A DNA stretch of 36,943 nt from Hydrogenophaga sp. (GCF_022844385.1 NZ_JALHLX010000025.1:1-36943); one strand, 5' to 3'; positions 1 through 9,326 are shown, counted from the first letter of the stretch. Notes: a model not told the origin generated them from the letters alone. Numbers and translations: made by a program.

Positions 1-504
1 GCGCCCGACATGCACCGCTATCTGGTCTACCAGAACGGCTGGCTCAGCGACGCGCAGTTCACTTCAAGCATCGCGCTCTCGCAAGCCGCGCCAGGCCCCA
101 ATGTGCTCTTTGTGGCCCTCCTCGGCTGGAACGTGGGCCTGAACGCCGGTGGCGGCCCCAGCGCCGGCTGGACAGCGTGGTCGCTTGCGCTGCTCGGCGT
201 GCTGGTCACCATGGTTGCGATCATGCTGCCCTCCTCCGTGCTCACTTACACCGCGACCCGCTGGGCTCACAAGAACCGGCAGCTTCGCGCTGTGCGCGCT
301 TTCAAGACCGGCATGGCCCCCATCGTGATCGCCCTTCTGATCGCAACCGGCTGGCTGCTCACAGGCTCCCACGACCACCCCGCGCGGGATTGGCCGCTTT
401 GGCTGCTCACGGGTGTGGCCACGCTGCTGGTGTGGCGGACGAAGATTCACCTGCTTTGGATGATCGGGGCGGGGGCGGTGTTAGGGGCGTTGGGCATCGT
501 TTGA
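1..504 (+). CDS. chrA: Chromate transporter (CHR/ChrA family), 5' end outside window
   Basis: The reading frame is open to the left edge, so this is the 3' part of a gene; the ATG at 10 is internal, because family members continue upstream of the APDMHRYLV-like segment seen at the edge. The visible ~167 residues carry the CHR signature (GWLSDAQF, then a QAAPGPNVLF motif) and about four hydrophobic segments, ending in a very hydrophobic helix. The family are inner-membrane proteins that expel chromate, or in some cases act as sulfate/chromate antiporters. About one CHR domain is visible, so it is either a short-chain single-domain protein missing roughly 30 residues or the second half of a long-chain one. 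If short-chain, its partner half-gene would lie just upstream. It converges on the sirtuin gene with an 18-base gap. The family call is firm; the actual substrate is inferred. Confidence 0.85.
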   Translation, partial: APDMHRYLVYQNGWLSDAQFTSSIALSQAAPGPNVLFVALLGWNVGLNAGGGPSAGWTAWSLALLGVLVTMVAIMLPSSVLTYTATRWAHKNRQLRAVRAFKTGMAPIVIALLIATGWLLTGSHDHPARDWPLWLLTGVATLLVWRTKIHLLWMIGAGAVLGALGIV

Positions 505-522
505 GCCGTCACGGCAACGGAG

Positions 523-1242
523 CTAGGCCAACAAGGCTGGAAGGCACACTGCCGCTGGCTCATGGAGACAGAGCTCAGCCACCGCATCCAGCGGTGTGTG
601 TTCCGGATTGATGACCACCACACGGCCACCGCTCTGGTGTGCGGTAAAGGCCAGACCGGCTGCGGGATAGACTTCGCCCGAGGTGCCGACCACCAGCATC
701 AATTCGCATTGCCGGGACGCATTTTCCGCGGCCTCAAGCGCGTCGGCGGGAAGACTTTCACCGAACCACACCACCGCAGGGCGGCGCAGGTTGCCGCACA
801 CCGAACAACGCGGCGGGTGGCCGGCTTCGATGTTTTCCGCGCAACAGCTGCGCAGCGCGTCCAGCCAACGATCTTCTGCAATGTTGCCGTGAAGCGCCAG
901 TGCATCGGTCTGCCCGGCGCGCTGATGCAAGCCGTCCACGTTCTGGGTGATGAGGGTCAAGCGGCCAGGATGTCGCTCGGCGAAACTGGCGAGCGCCTTG
1001 TGGCCTGCATTGGGTTGTACGGCGGCGATCATTTCCCGGCGATGCGCATACCAGTCCCACACACGTTGCGGGTGAGCGCGAAACGCGGCTTCGGTGGCCA
1101 GGTCTTGGGGGTTGAATTGCGACCACAAACCGGTTTGTGCAGCTCGAAACGTCGGTACACCGGATTCCGCGCTCATGCCCGCACCCGTGAGCACGGCGAT
1201 GGAGCGCGCCTCGTGAATCCAGCCGCGCACCGTCTCATGCAT
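523..1242 (-). CDS. cobB: Sir2-family NAD-dependent protein deacylase (class III, CobB-like)
   Basis: Sirtuins remove acyl groups from protein lysines using NAD+ and release nicotinamide and O-acyl-ADP-ribose. Motifs in order: NAD-binding GAGMSAESGVPTFR, TQNVDGLHQRAG, then catalytic His in LHGNI (residue 118 from this start). A YAHRR segment holds the Tyr-x-x-Arg pair that, in SIRT5/CobB-type enzymes, favours succinyl/malonyl-lysine. The zinc site looks uneven: the second pair is a normal C-x-x-C (CSVC), but the first is only two adjacent Cys (SCCAEN), as in other CobB-like proteins with a degenerate zinc ribbon. I chose the ATG at 1242 because it leaves a 5-base gap after rlmB; an in-frame GTG at 1281 would overlap rlmB by 34 bases, and neither has a strong ribosome site. 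It is probably cotranscribed behind rlmB. Confidence 0.9.
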   Translation of the reverse strand: MHETVRGWIHEARSIAVLTGAGMSAESGVPTFRAAQTGLWSQFNPQDLATEAAFRAHPQRVWDWYAHRREMIAAVQPNAGHKALASFAERHPGRLTLITQNVDGLHQRAGQTDALALHGNIAEDRWLDALRSCCAENIEAGHPPRCSVCGNLRRPAVVWFGESLPADALEAAENASRQCELMLVVGTSGEVYPAAGLAFTAHQSGGRVVVINPEHTPLDAVAELCLHEPAAVCLPALLA

Positions 1243-1247
1243 CGGCT

Positions 1248-1991
1248 TCAACTGCGCTGGCGCAGCGCCTCGTACAGACACACACCGCTGGCCACCGACA
1301 CGTTCAGGCTCTCCACCGCGCCATGCATGGGAATGCTCACCAGTTCGTCGCAGGTCTTGCGCGTGAGCTGGCGCATGCCCGCGCCCTCGGCGCCGAGCAC
1401 CAGGGCCACCGGGCCCTTGAGGTCCACCTGATACAGCGTTTTGGGAGCATCGTCGCTGGTGCCGATGATCCAGATGTTGCGTTCCTTGAGTTCGCCCAGG
1501 GTGCGCGCCAGGTTGGTCACCATGAAGTACGGCATGGTCTCGGCTGCGCCGCTGGCCACCTTGGCCACGGTGGCGTTGATGCCGGCGGCGTGGTCCTTGG
1601 GCGCGATCACGGCATGGGCACCCGCGCCGTCGGCCACCCGCAGGCAGGCGCCGAGGTTGTGCGGGTCGGTGATGCCGTCGAGCACCAGCAGCAAGGGCGG
1701 CACACCGGTGGTCTCCAGTTGTTCCAGAAGCTCGTCGAGCGAATGCACCTGCTTGATCTCTTCCACGCGCGCGGCCACACCCTGGTGGCCATGGCTGCCG
1801 GCGAGCTTGGCGATGCGCAGGCCGTCGGCCTCGATCAGGCGGGCGTTGGCCTCGCGGGCCTTGTCGAGAAACTGGCGCATGCGCGCGTCGCGACGCGTGG
1901 GCTCGTAGTAGATCTCGATGATGGATTGCGGCGCGGTTTTCAGGCGCACGCCCACGGCGTGAAAGCCGAAAAGCACTTTGGGGGAAGACAT
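1248..1991 (-). CDS. rlmB: 23S rRNA (guanosine-2251-2'-O)-methyltransferase RlmB
   Basis: This is a SpoU/TrmH-type (SPOUT) methylase of 247 residues, the normal RlmB length. It methylates the ribose of G2251 in the P-loop of 23S rRNA using S-adenosylmethionine. An N-terminal RNA-binding (SpoU substrate-binding) domain covers about residues 1-75. The three SPOUT motifs follow: DGITDPHNLGACLR (105-118), LVLGAEGAGM (197-206) and IPMHGAVESLNVSVA (220-234), which form the trefoil knot that binds the cofactor. The ATG at 1991 begins the family's usual N-terminus. It lies 32 bases after the ABC ATPase gene and just before the sirtuin. A GATAAT -10 box sits 6 bases before the ATG, so the transcript may be leaderless (see findings). 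RNase R, a common neighbour of rlmB elsewhere, is not here. Confidence 0.95.
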   Translation of the reverse strand: MSSPKVLFGFHAVGVRLKTAPQSIIEIYYEPTRRDARMRQFLDKAREANARLIEADGLRIAKLAGSHGHQGVAARVEEIKQVHSLDELLEQLETTGVPPLLLVLDGITDPHNLGACLRVADGAGAHAVIAPKDHAAGINATVAKVASGAAETMPYFMVTNLARTLGELKERNIWIIGTSDDAPKTLYQVDLKGPVALVLGAEGAGMRQLTRKTCDELVSIPMHGAVESLNVSVASGVCLYEALRQRS

Positions 1992-1992
1992 G

Positions 1993-2012
1993 CCCGGATT
2001 ATCCCCTCCGGG
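1993..2012 (-). promoter_or_regulatory. Possible rlmB promoter -10 box inside a small inverted repeat
   Basis: On the minus strand GATAAT (2003-1998) ends 6 bases before the rlmB ATG, which would put the transcription start at or very near the A of the ATG. The same stretch is an inverted repeat with arms CCCGGA and TCCGGG and an 8-base loop. A GGAGG lies about 13 bases from the ATG, too far for a usual ribosome site. I see no good -35 hexamer. Confidence 0.35.
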
Positions 2013-2023
2013 CGCGGGAGGCC

Positions 2024-2722
2024 TCAGGCGACGGCCGCGGTCTCTTTCACTTCGGGCACCACCTGCCCGGCTTCGATGGTGATGCGGCGTTCGCAGCGCT
2101 GGGCAATCGCGCGGTCGTGCGTGACCAGGACGAGCGTGGTGCCCTGCTCGCGGTTGAGGTCGAACATGAGTTCCATGATCTTGCCGCCGGTGGCGAAATC
2201 GAGACTGCCAGTGGGCTCGTCGGCCAGCAGCACGGCGGGCTGCACCACAAAGGCGCGCGCCAGCGCCACGCGCTGCTGCTCGCCGCCCGACAGCACCTTG
2301 GGGTAGCTGGAGAGCCGCTCACCCAGGCCCACGCGCTGCAGCATGTGGGTGGCGGTGGCGCGCGCGTCGCGCCGCCCGGCCAGCTCCAGCGGCAGCATCA
2401 CGTTTTCCAGCGCAGTGAGGTTGCCCAGCAGCTGGAAGCTCTGGAACACAAAACCGACCTTCTGCGAACGCAGCGCGGCGCGCTGGTCTTCGTCCATGAC
2501 GAACAAATCGACACCGTCGATGTGAACTGTGCCGCTGCTGGGCGTGTCCAACCCGGCCACGATGGACAGCAGCGTGCTCTTGCCCGACCCGGACGCACCC
2601 ACGATGGCGGCGGTTTCCCCCTTGTTCAGGGTGAAATCGATATCGCGCAGAATGGTCAGCGACCCGGTGGAGTCGGTGACCGACTTGAACACATGCTGGA
2701 CCGCAATCATCACATCGGACAT
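2024..2722 (-). CDS. ybbA: ABC transporter ATP-binding protein, YbbA/LolD type
   Basis: ATPase subunit of a MacB/LolCDE-type (type VII) ABC system; such systems move lipoproteins or other substrates from the inner membrane, or do mechanical work across it. In the 232 residues: Walker A GASGSGKST (42-50), Q-loop Gln94, signature LSGGEQQRV (144-152), Walker B VLLADEP (164-170) and H-loop His202. The start is ATG at 2722; a TTG at 2737 adds five residues. The divergent partner is tesA, the same arrangement as ybbA/tesA in E. coli, which supports the YbbA label over LolD. The E. coli permease partner YbbP is absent: rlmB follows after 24 bases. The permease must be elsewhere or the ATPase works with another one. 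The C-terminus has a short Val/Glu/Ala tail. Confidence 0.88.
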   Translation of the reverse strand: MSDVMIAVQHVFKSVTDSTGSLTILRDIDFTLNKGETAAIVGASGSGKSTLLSIVAGLDTPSSGTVHIDGVDLFVMDEDQRAALRSQKVGFVFQSFQLLGNLTALENVMLPLELAGRRDARATATHMLQRVGLGERLSSYPKVLSGGEQQRVALARAFVVQPAVLLADEPTGSLDFATGGKIMELMFDLNREQGTTLVLVTHDRAIAQRCERRITIEAGQVVPEVKETAAVA

Positions 2723-2738
2723 GGAAGGACTTCTCAAG

Positions 2739-3413
2739 TTGAAACGCCGTCACTTTAACGCGCTGGTCTCCAGCCTGTGCGCACTCGCCGCTACAGGGTC
2801 TTTGGGCAACGCAATGGCGCAGGCGCCTGCGAAAGCCGCCAGCAACAACCTGCCGGTGATCCTGGTGGTCGGCGACTCGCTCAGCGCCGAGTACGGTCTG
2901 AAGCGCGGCACCGGCTGGGTGGCCCTCTTGAGCGAAACGATGGCCAAGGAGAAAGTGAAGGCACGCGTGGTCAACGCCAGCATCAGCGGCGACACCACCT
3001 CGGGTGGGCGTTCGCGCATCGCTGCCCTCCTGACGCAACACAAACCCAAGTGGGTGGTGATCGAGCTCGGCGGCAACGACGCGCTGCGCGGCCTGCCGCT
3101 GAACATGACGCGGGACAACCTGGCCACCATGGCGCGCCTCTCGCGCGAAGCCGGTGCGCAGGTGCTGCTGCTGGGCATGGAGATGCCGCCGAACTACGGC
3201 GCGAAGTACGCCGAAGAGTTTCGCGAGGTATTCACCACCGTGGCCAAGGCCGAGAAAACGGCGCTCGTGCCGTTCTTTCTGAAAGACGTGGCCGACACCA
3301 AGGACCCGACCGCTCTGTTCCAGAACGACCGAATCCACCCCAACGAAGCGGCCCAGCCCACCATGCGCGACAACGTGTGGCCCGAACTGCGCAAGCTGAT
3401 CGCACGTCGATAA
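2739..3413 (+). CDS. tesA: Periplasmic arylesterase / acyl-CoA thioesterase I (SGNH hydrolase)
   Basis: GDSL/SGNH hydrolase of 224 residues that hydrolyses esters and acyl thioesters in the periplasm. The catalytic blocks are complete: GDSLSAEYGL with nucleophile Ser47, block II SGDTTSGG (83-90), GGND (111-114) and DRIHPN with Asp198 and His200. Residues 1-27 are a classic Sec signal (basic KRRH, hydrophobic core, A-M-A cleavage site). I chose the TTG at 2739 because a strong GGAAGGA lies 9 bases upstream and the signal peptide then starts with its basic residues; an ATG at 2721 would overlap that ribosome site and add six residues. It is divergent from the ABC ATPase and is followed 6 bases later by mnmH, so the two are probably cotranscribed. 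Confidence 0.92.
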   Translation: MKRRHFNALVSSLCALAATGSLGNAMAQAPAKAASNNLPVILVVGDSLSAEYGLKRGTGWVALLSETMAKEKVKARVVNASISGDTTSGGRSRIAALLTQHKPKWVVIELGGNDALRGLPLNMTRDNLATMARLSREAGAQVLLLGMEMPPNYGAKYAEEFREVFTTVAKAEKTALVPFFLKDVADTKDPTALFQNDRIHPNEAAQPTMRDNVWPELRKLIARR

Positions 3414-3419
3414 TCGGGC

Positions 3420-4487
3420 ATGCCCGTCCACACCCTGAATGCCACCGAGGCGCTGAGCCGCCTGGCCGAATTCGACCTGATCATCGACGCCCGCACCGAA
3501 GACGAGCACGCGCTCGACCACGTGCCGGGTGCGGTGAACTGGCCCACGCTCAACAACGAAGAGCGCATCACCATCGGCACGATGTACAAGCAGGTCAACC
3601 CGTTCGAGGCGAAGAAGCGCGGCGCGGCCCTGTCGGCACGCAACATCGCGGCCCACATCGAACGCGAAGTGATTGACAAACCTCGCACCTGGAAACCGCT
3701 GGTGTATTGCTGGCGCGGCGGCAACCGCAGTGGCGCGCTGGCCACCATCCTGGGCGCCATCGGGTTTCACGTCACCCTGGTCGAAGGCGGCTACAAGGCC
3801 TGGCGCGCGGCGCTGGTGGAGTCGCTGCCGGCGCTGGCCGAGCGCCTGCACTACCGCATTGTCTGCGGGCCCACCGGCAGCGGCAAGACGCGCCTGCTGC
3901 AGGCGCTGGCGGTGCAGGGCGCGCAGGTGCTCGATCTGGAGGCCCTGGCCAGCCACCGCAGCTCGGTGCTGGGCCACATTCCCGGCCAGCCGCAGCCGAG
4001 CCAGAAGCGTTTTGACTCGATGGTGTGGGAAGCCCTGCGCGGCTTCGACCCGGCACGCGTGGTGTATGTGGAGAGCGAGAGCAAGAAGGTGGGCAATGTG
4101 CGCGTGCCCGATGCACTCATCGACGCGATGCGGGCCAGTCCCTGCATCGACCTGCGCCTGTCGGACGAAGAACGTGTGGCGCTGCTGCTGGAGGACTACG
4201 ACTTCTTCGTGACAGACCCCGCGTCGTTCTGCTCACGCCTGGAGGCGCTGACGGAGCTGAGGGGCAAGGAAGTGGTGACGGGATGGATCGAGAAGGTGAA
4301 AGCTGGACAGACGCCAGAGGTGGTGCTGGAATTGCTGACCCGCCACTACGACCCGATGTACGCCCAGTCGATCGGGCGCAATTTCAAACAGTTTCCGCAG
4401 GCCCTGCCCTGTGAGCTGCGGGACCGTTCTGCCGACTCGTTGAACGGGGCTGCGCGATCGTTGATCGCCAGCGAAACCACGGCCTGA
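3420..4487 (+). CDS. mnmH: tRNA 2-selenouridine/geranyl-2-thiouridine synthase MnmH (SelU)
   Basis: MnmH geranylates 2-thiouridine at the wobble position (34) of Lys, Glu and Gln tRNAs and then replaces the geranylthio group with selenium from selenophosphate. The 355-residue protein has the family's two parts: an N-terminal rhodanese domain (about 5-135) with catalytic Cys97 in YCWRGGNRSG, and a C-terminal P-loop domain with Walker A GPTGSGKT (150-157). Family length and ends match. The ATG at 3420 lies 6 bases after the tesA stop; no strong ribosome site is visible, so it may be coupled to tesA translation. Selenium use requires SelD (selenophosphate synthetase), which is not in this window. 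It converges on the small lysine-rich gene with a 35-base gap. Confidence 0.94.
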   Translation: MPVHTLNATEALSRLAEFDLIIDARTEDEHALDHVPGAVNWPTLNNEERITIGTMYKQVNPFEAKKRGAALSARNIAAHIEREVIDKPRTWKPLVYCWRGGNRSGALATILGAIGFHVTLVEGGYKAWRAALVESLPALAERLHYRIVCGPTGSGKTRLLQALAVQGAQVLDLEALASHRSSVLGHIPGQPQPSQKRFDSMVWEALRGFDPARVVYVESESKKVGNVRVPDALIDAMRASPCIDLRLSDEERVALLLEDYDFFVTDPASFCSRLEALTELRGKEVVTGWIEKVKAGQTPEVVLELLTRHYDPMYAQSIGRNFKQFPQALPCELRDRSADSLNGAARSLIASETTA

Positions 4488-4522
4488 GCGCTGGGCCCAG
4501 GCCGCTGGCAAGACCCCGGGGG

Positions 4523-4708
4523 TCAGTTGCCTGCGCCAGCGCCGTCGCCGCCGGCTGAGCCATCCGGTGCATCGGTGCCCGGTTCTTCCGGCGCATCCGT
4601 GTCGTCGTGGCGGCGGCCTTCGGCTTTGGCCTTGAGCTTTTCCTCTTTCTTTTTCTTCTTGGCAAGCTCGCGCTGGCGTTTTTCGTATCCGTAGTTGGGA
4701 GTAGCCAA
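4523..4708 (-). CDS. Small conserved lysine-rich protein of unknown function (61 aa)
   Basis: The function is not known. The protein opens with MATPNYGYEKRQRELAKKKK, a start I recognise from small hypothetical proteins of Burkholderiales. Residues 9-32 are strongly basic and predicted helical or coiled-coil (Lys/Glu/Arg), and residues 34-61 are acidic, then Gly/Ala-rich and disordered, so the charge is split between the two halves. It has no signal peptide or membrane segment. The start is TTG at 4708, chosen because it gives the family N-terminus; a weak GAAAG lies about 9 bases upstream. It follows metC by 32 bases on the same strand and may be the last gene of that transcript. A basic helix of this kind could bind RNA or ribosomes, but that is inference only. 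Confidence 0.7.
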   Translation of the reverse strand: MATPNYGYEKRQRELAKKKKKEEKLKAKAEGRRHDDTDAPEEPGTDAPDGSAGGDGAGAGN

Positions 4709-4740
4709 ATCAGTCTTTCAGGTCTGTTGAAACGAAGGGG

Positions 4741-5931
4741 TCAGGCTTGCAAGGCGCCCAGGGCCTGTGCAAGGTCGGCACGCAGATCGTGCACGGATTC
4801 CAGACCGACCGCAAAGCGTACCAGACCACCGGCGTGCGGCCAGGCCCGGGTGCGAATGGAGGCCATGTCGTAGGGGGCGCACAGGCTGATGGGCCCGGCC
4901 CAGCTCCAGCCCAGGCGGAAGAGCTTGAGGCTGTCGCAGAACGTGTCAATGCGCGACTGTGGAATGGACGGGTCGAACACGGCGCTGAACAGACAGGCCG
5001 CAGCGGTCGCATCACGCTTCCAGGTGGCGTGTCCCGGCGAGTCGGACAAAGCCGGGTGCAGCACCTGCACCACGCCCGGCTGCGCCTGCATCCACTGAGC
5101 CAGCTCGCGGGTGGCGGTGTCCTGGGCTTCGTAGCGCAGAGCCATGGTTGGCAAGTTGCGCAGCACCAGTTCGGCGTCGTTGGCGGCCACGGCCAGGCCC
5201 AGGCGCATGTGGGTGAGCAGCACCTGGCGGTGCAGGGACTCATCGCGCGTGACCACCGAACCCATCAACACATCGGCGCCACCGCTGGGGTACTTGGTGA
5301 GCGCCTGCATGGAAATGTCCACACCCAGATCAAACGCGTTGAAGGCAATGCCTGCGCCCCAGGTGTTGTCGAGCACGGTGACGATGGGGCGTTGTCCGCC
5401 GCGATCCTGGTTGGCCTGCTGCACACGGGCCACCAGCGCAGGAATGTCGGGGAACTCCAGCGTGATGGAGCCCGGCGCTTCCAGCCAGACGAGTCGCGTG
5501 GCAGGCGAGATGTGCCGCGCCAGGTCGTCAGGGTCCATGGCGTCGAAAAACCGGTGCGTGATGCCCCAGGCCGCCAGCTCGACTGCGGCGAACGACTTGC
5601 CGGGACCGTAAGCGTTGTCGGGGATGAGCACTTCGTCACCGCTGCGCAGGAAGGCCATGTCGACCAGCGTCACGGCCGACAGACCGCTGGGCACCAGCAC
5701 ACAGTGTTTACCGCCTTCGATGGTGGCGATGCGCTCTTCCAGCGTGAAGGTGGTCGGCGTTCCGTGCAGGCCGTAGGTGTAGCCGCTCTTGTCTTTCCAG
5801 TCGTAGGTGCGCAGCGCTTCAACGTTGGGGAAAAAGACGGTGGACGCCTTGTGCACACCCGGCGCCACCGCCTCGAAACCTTCGGGGGGTTTGTAGGGAT
5901 GGTGGATCAGGCGGGTGGACAGGTCTTTCAT
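4741..5931 (-). CDS. metC: Cystathionine beta-lyase (PLP-dependent, MetC type)
   Basis: Cys/Met-metabolism PLP enzyme of 396 residues that cleaves cystathionine to homocysteine, pyruvate and ammonia in methionine synthesis. The PLP lysine is Lys213 in SMQALTKYPSGGAD. Asp188 in LDNTWGAG should bind the pyridine nitrogen, and YTYGLHGTPT (51-60) and PSGLSAVTLV (81-90) are the usual phosphate and ring contacts. The GLHGTPT and SGGADVLMGSV wording fits beta-lyase better than gamma-synthase or gamma-lyase. The start is ATG at 5931 (MKDLSTRLIHHPYKPPEGF). The frame stays open upstream only because it runs through the palindromic element at 5947-6017, so that extension is not coding. It lies downstream of the phosphoribosyltransferase gene, separated by this element. 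Confidence 0.93.
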   Translation of the reverse strand: MKDLSTRLIHHPYKPPEGFEAVAPGVHKASTVFFPNVEALRTYDWKDKSGYTYGLHGTPTTFTLEERIATIEGGKHCVLVPSGLSAVTLVDMAFLRSGDEVLIPDNAYGPGKSFAAVELAAWGITHRFFDAMDPDDLARHISPATRLVWLEAPGSITLEFPDIPALVARVQQANQDRGGQRPIVTVLDNTWGAGIAFNAFDLGVDISMQALTKYPSGGADVLMGSVVTRDESLHRQVLLTHMRLGLAVAANDAELVLRNLPTMALRYEAQDTATRELAQWMQAQPGVVQVLHPALSDSPGHATWKRDATAAACLFSAVFDPSIPQSRIDTFCDSLKLFRLGWSWAGPISLCAPYDMASIRTRAWPHAGGLVRFAVGLESVHDLRADLAQALGALQA

Positions 5932-5946
5932 GAGCGTTTCGCCGAC

Positions 5947-6017
5947 GGGCCGCCCCAAGGCGAAACACGCCCCCTTGGGGGGCAGCGACCCGCGAAGCGG
6001 CGGAGCGTGGGGGTCGC
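5947..6017. repeat. REP-like palindromic intergenic element
   Basis: This G+C-rich block fills the gap between metC and the phosphoribosyltransferase gene. It contains nested inverted repeats: GCCCCC/GGGGGGC around TT (5969-5983), CCGC/GCGG around GAA (5990-6000), and outer arms GCGACCC (5985-5991) and GGGTCGC (6011-6017). I recall near-identical blocks between many genes of Comamonadaceae genomes, so I call it a dispersed REP-type repeat; no second copy was seen in this window. It may stabilise mRNA ends or stop transcription after the phosphoribosyltransferase gene, though no T-run follows. Confidence 0.65.
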
Positions 6018-6022
6018 CATTT

Positions 6023-6547
6023 CTAGAGCTTCCATTTTTCAAGCAGCTGTGCCGGGCGCAGGCTGTCGTACCCCTCAAACGGCTGGTGGATCCACGGATT
6101 GGTCGGCAGGAACTCCACCGAATAGTCAGGCGTGAAGGCCGAGAGCTGTTTGGTCCAGATCACCGCGCTGCGCATTTCGGTGATGGGCGCGTAGTTGTTC
6201 TTGAGCATGTCGATCACCGCCTTGAGCGTGTGACCGGAGTCGGCCAGGTCGTCCACCAGCAGCACCTTGCCGGCAATCTCGCCTTTGGGCGTGGTGATGT
6301 AGCGCGCGATGTCCAGGTTGCCCTGCTGGGTGCCGGCGGCAGCGCGGTACGAGCTGGTCGACATGATGGCCAGCGGCTTGTCGAAGATGCGCGAGAGGAT
6401 GTCGCCGGGGCGCATGCCGCCACGCGCGAGGCACAGGATGGTGTCGAACTCCCAGCCGGACTGGTGCACCCTGAGCGCAAGCTTCTCGATCAGGTTGTGG
6501 TACTCGTCGTAGGAGACGTAGAGGTGTTTGCCGTCTTCGGTGAGCAT
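6023..6547 (-). CDS. Purine-type phosphoribosyltransferase (hypoxanthine/xanthine PRT-like)
   Basis: A type I phosphoribosyltransferase of 174 residues. It has the PRPP loop VLLVDDLADSGHT (95-107), a pyrophosphate loop LARGGMRPGD (40-49), the flexible-loop SYR segment (66-68), and a C-terminal NPWIHQPFE that resembles the base-binding hood of xanthine-guanine enzymes. It should transfer ribose-5-phosphate from PRPP to a purine base, a salvage step. The ATG at 6547 has GGAG six bases upstream; a longer frame to 6616 has no family similarity. It lies 82 bases downstream of purA, which makes AMP's precursor from IMP, so a purine role fits, but the base used cannot be told from sequence. Confidence 0.85.
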   Translation of the reverse strand: MLTEDGKHLYVSYDEYHNLIEKLALRVHQSGWEFDTILCLARGGMRPGDILSRIFDKPLAIMSTSSYRAAAGTQQGNLDIARYITTPKGEIAGKVLLVDDLADSGHTLKAVIDMLKNNYAPITEMRSAVIWTKQLSAFTPDYSVEFLPTNPWIHQPFEGYDSLRPAQLLEKWKL

Positions 6548-6591
6548 GCGGACTCCGGGTGGGGGTATCGGTCGGGATTCTTGCACGGTGC

Positions 6592-6629
6592 GCGGCCGGG
6601 TGGGCCGCTCATGCACCGCTCAGCGGTGC
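6592..6629 (-). terminator. Two tandem hairpins just after purA
   Basis: Directly after the purA stop there is a perfect hairpin with 7-base arms GCACCGC/GCGGTGC and a 3-base loop (6613-6629). Four bases on lies a second perfect one with arms GCGGCC/GGCCGC and a 5-base loop (6592-6608). No T-run follows either, so they are weak as intrinsic terminators and may instead protect the purA 3' end or attenuate transcription into the phosphoribosyltransferase gene. Confidence 0.5.
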
Positions 6630-9208
<2,579 letters not shown>

Positions 9209-9237
9209 GGGCATTTTCAGGAGCTGTTAAAACCGCG

Positions 9238-9243
9238 ATTTTA
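9238..9243 (-). promoter_or_regulatory. Candidate -10 box for hisZ-purA
   Basis: TAAAAT on the minus strand, within a ggTAAAATcgcgg context I associate with sigma-70 promoters in Comamonadaceae. It would start the transcript about 20 bases before the hisZ ATG. No clear -35 is seen at 16-18 bases. Confidence 0.4.
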
Positions 9244-9326
9244 CCGGGGTGCGGCAGGGTGTCCGCAGGCTTGTCGCGCAAGGCGGTGGGAGCCGGCCCG
9301 TCAGGCGCCTGTCCACCTCGGGAAAT

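Noticed and set aside
2319..3977. 552-codon minus-strand frame opposite tesA and mnmH
   Set aside because: It runs antisense across two clear genes and into the ABC ATPase gene in another frame; composition is typical of a shadow frame.
4512..4524. Palindrome GACCCC/GGGGTC between mnmH and the small protein gene as a terminator
   Set aside because: The centre leaves too few bases for a stable loop and no T-run follows on either strand.
5932..6078. N-terminal extension of metC by 49 residues
   Set aside because: It is translated from the palindromic intergenic element and part of the neighbouring gene; family members begin at MKDLSTRLIHHPY.
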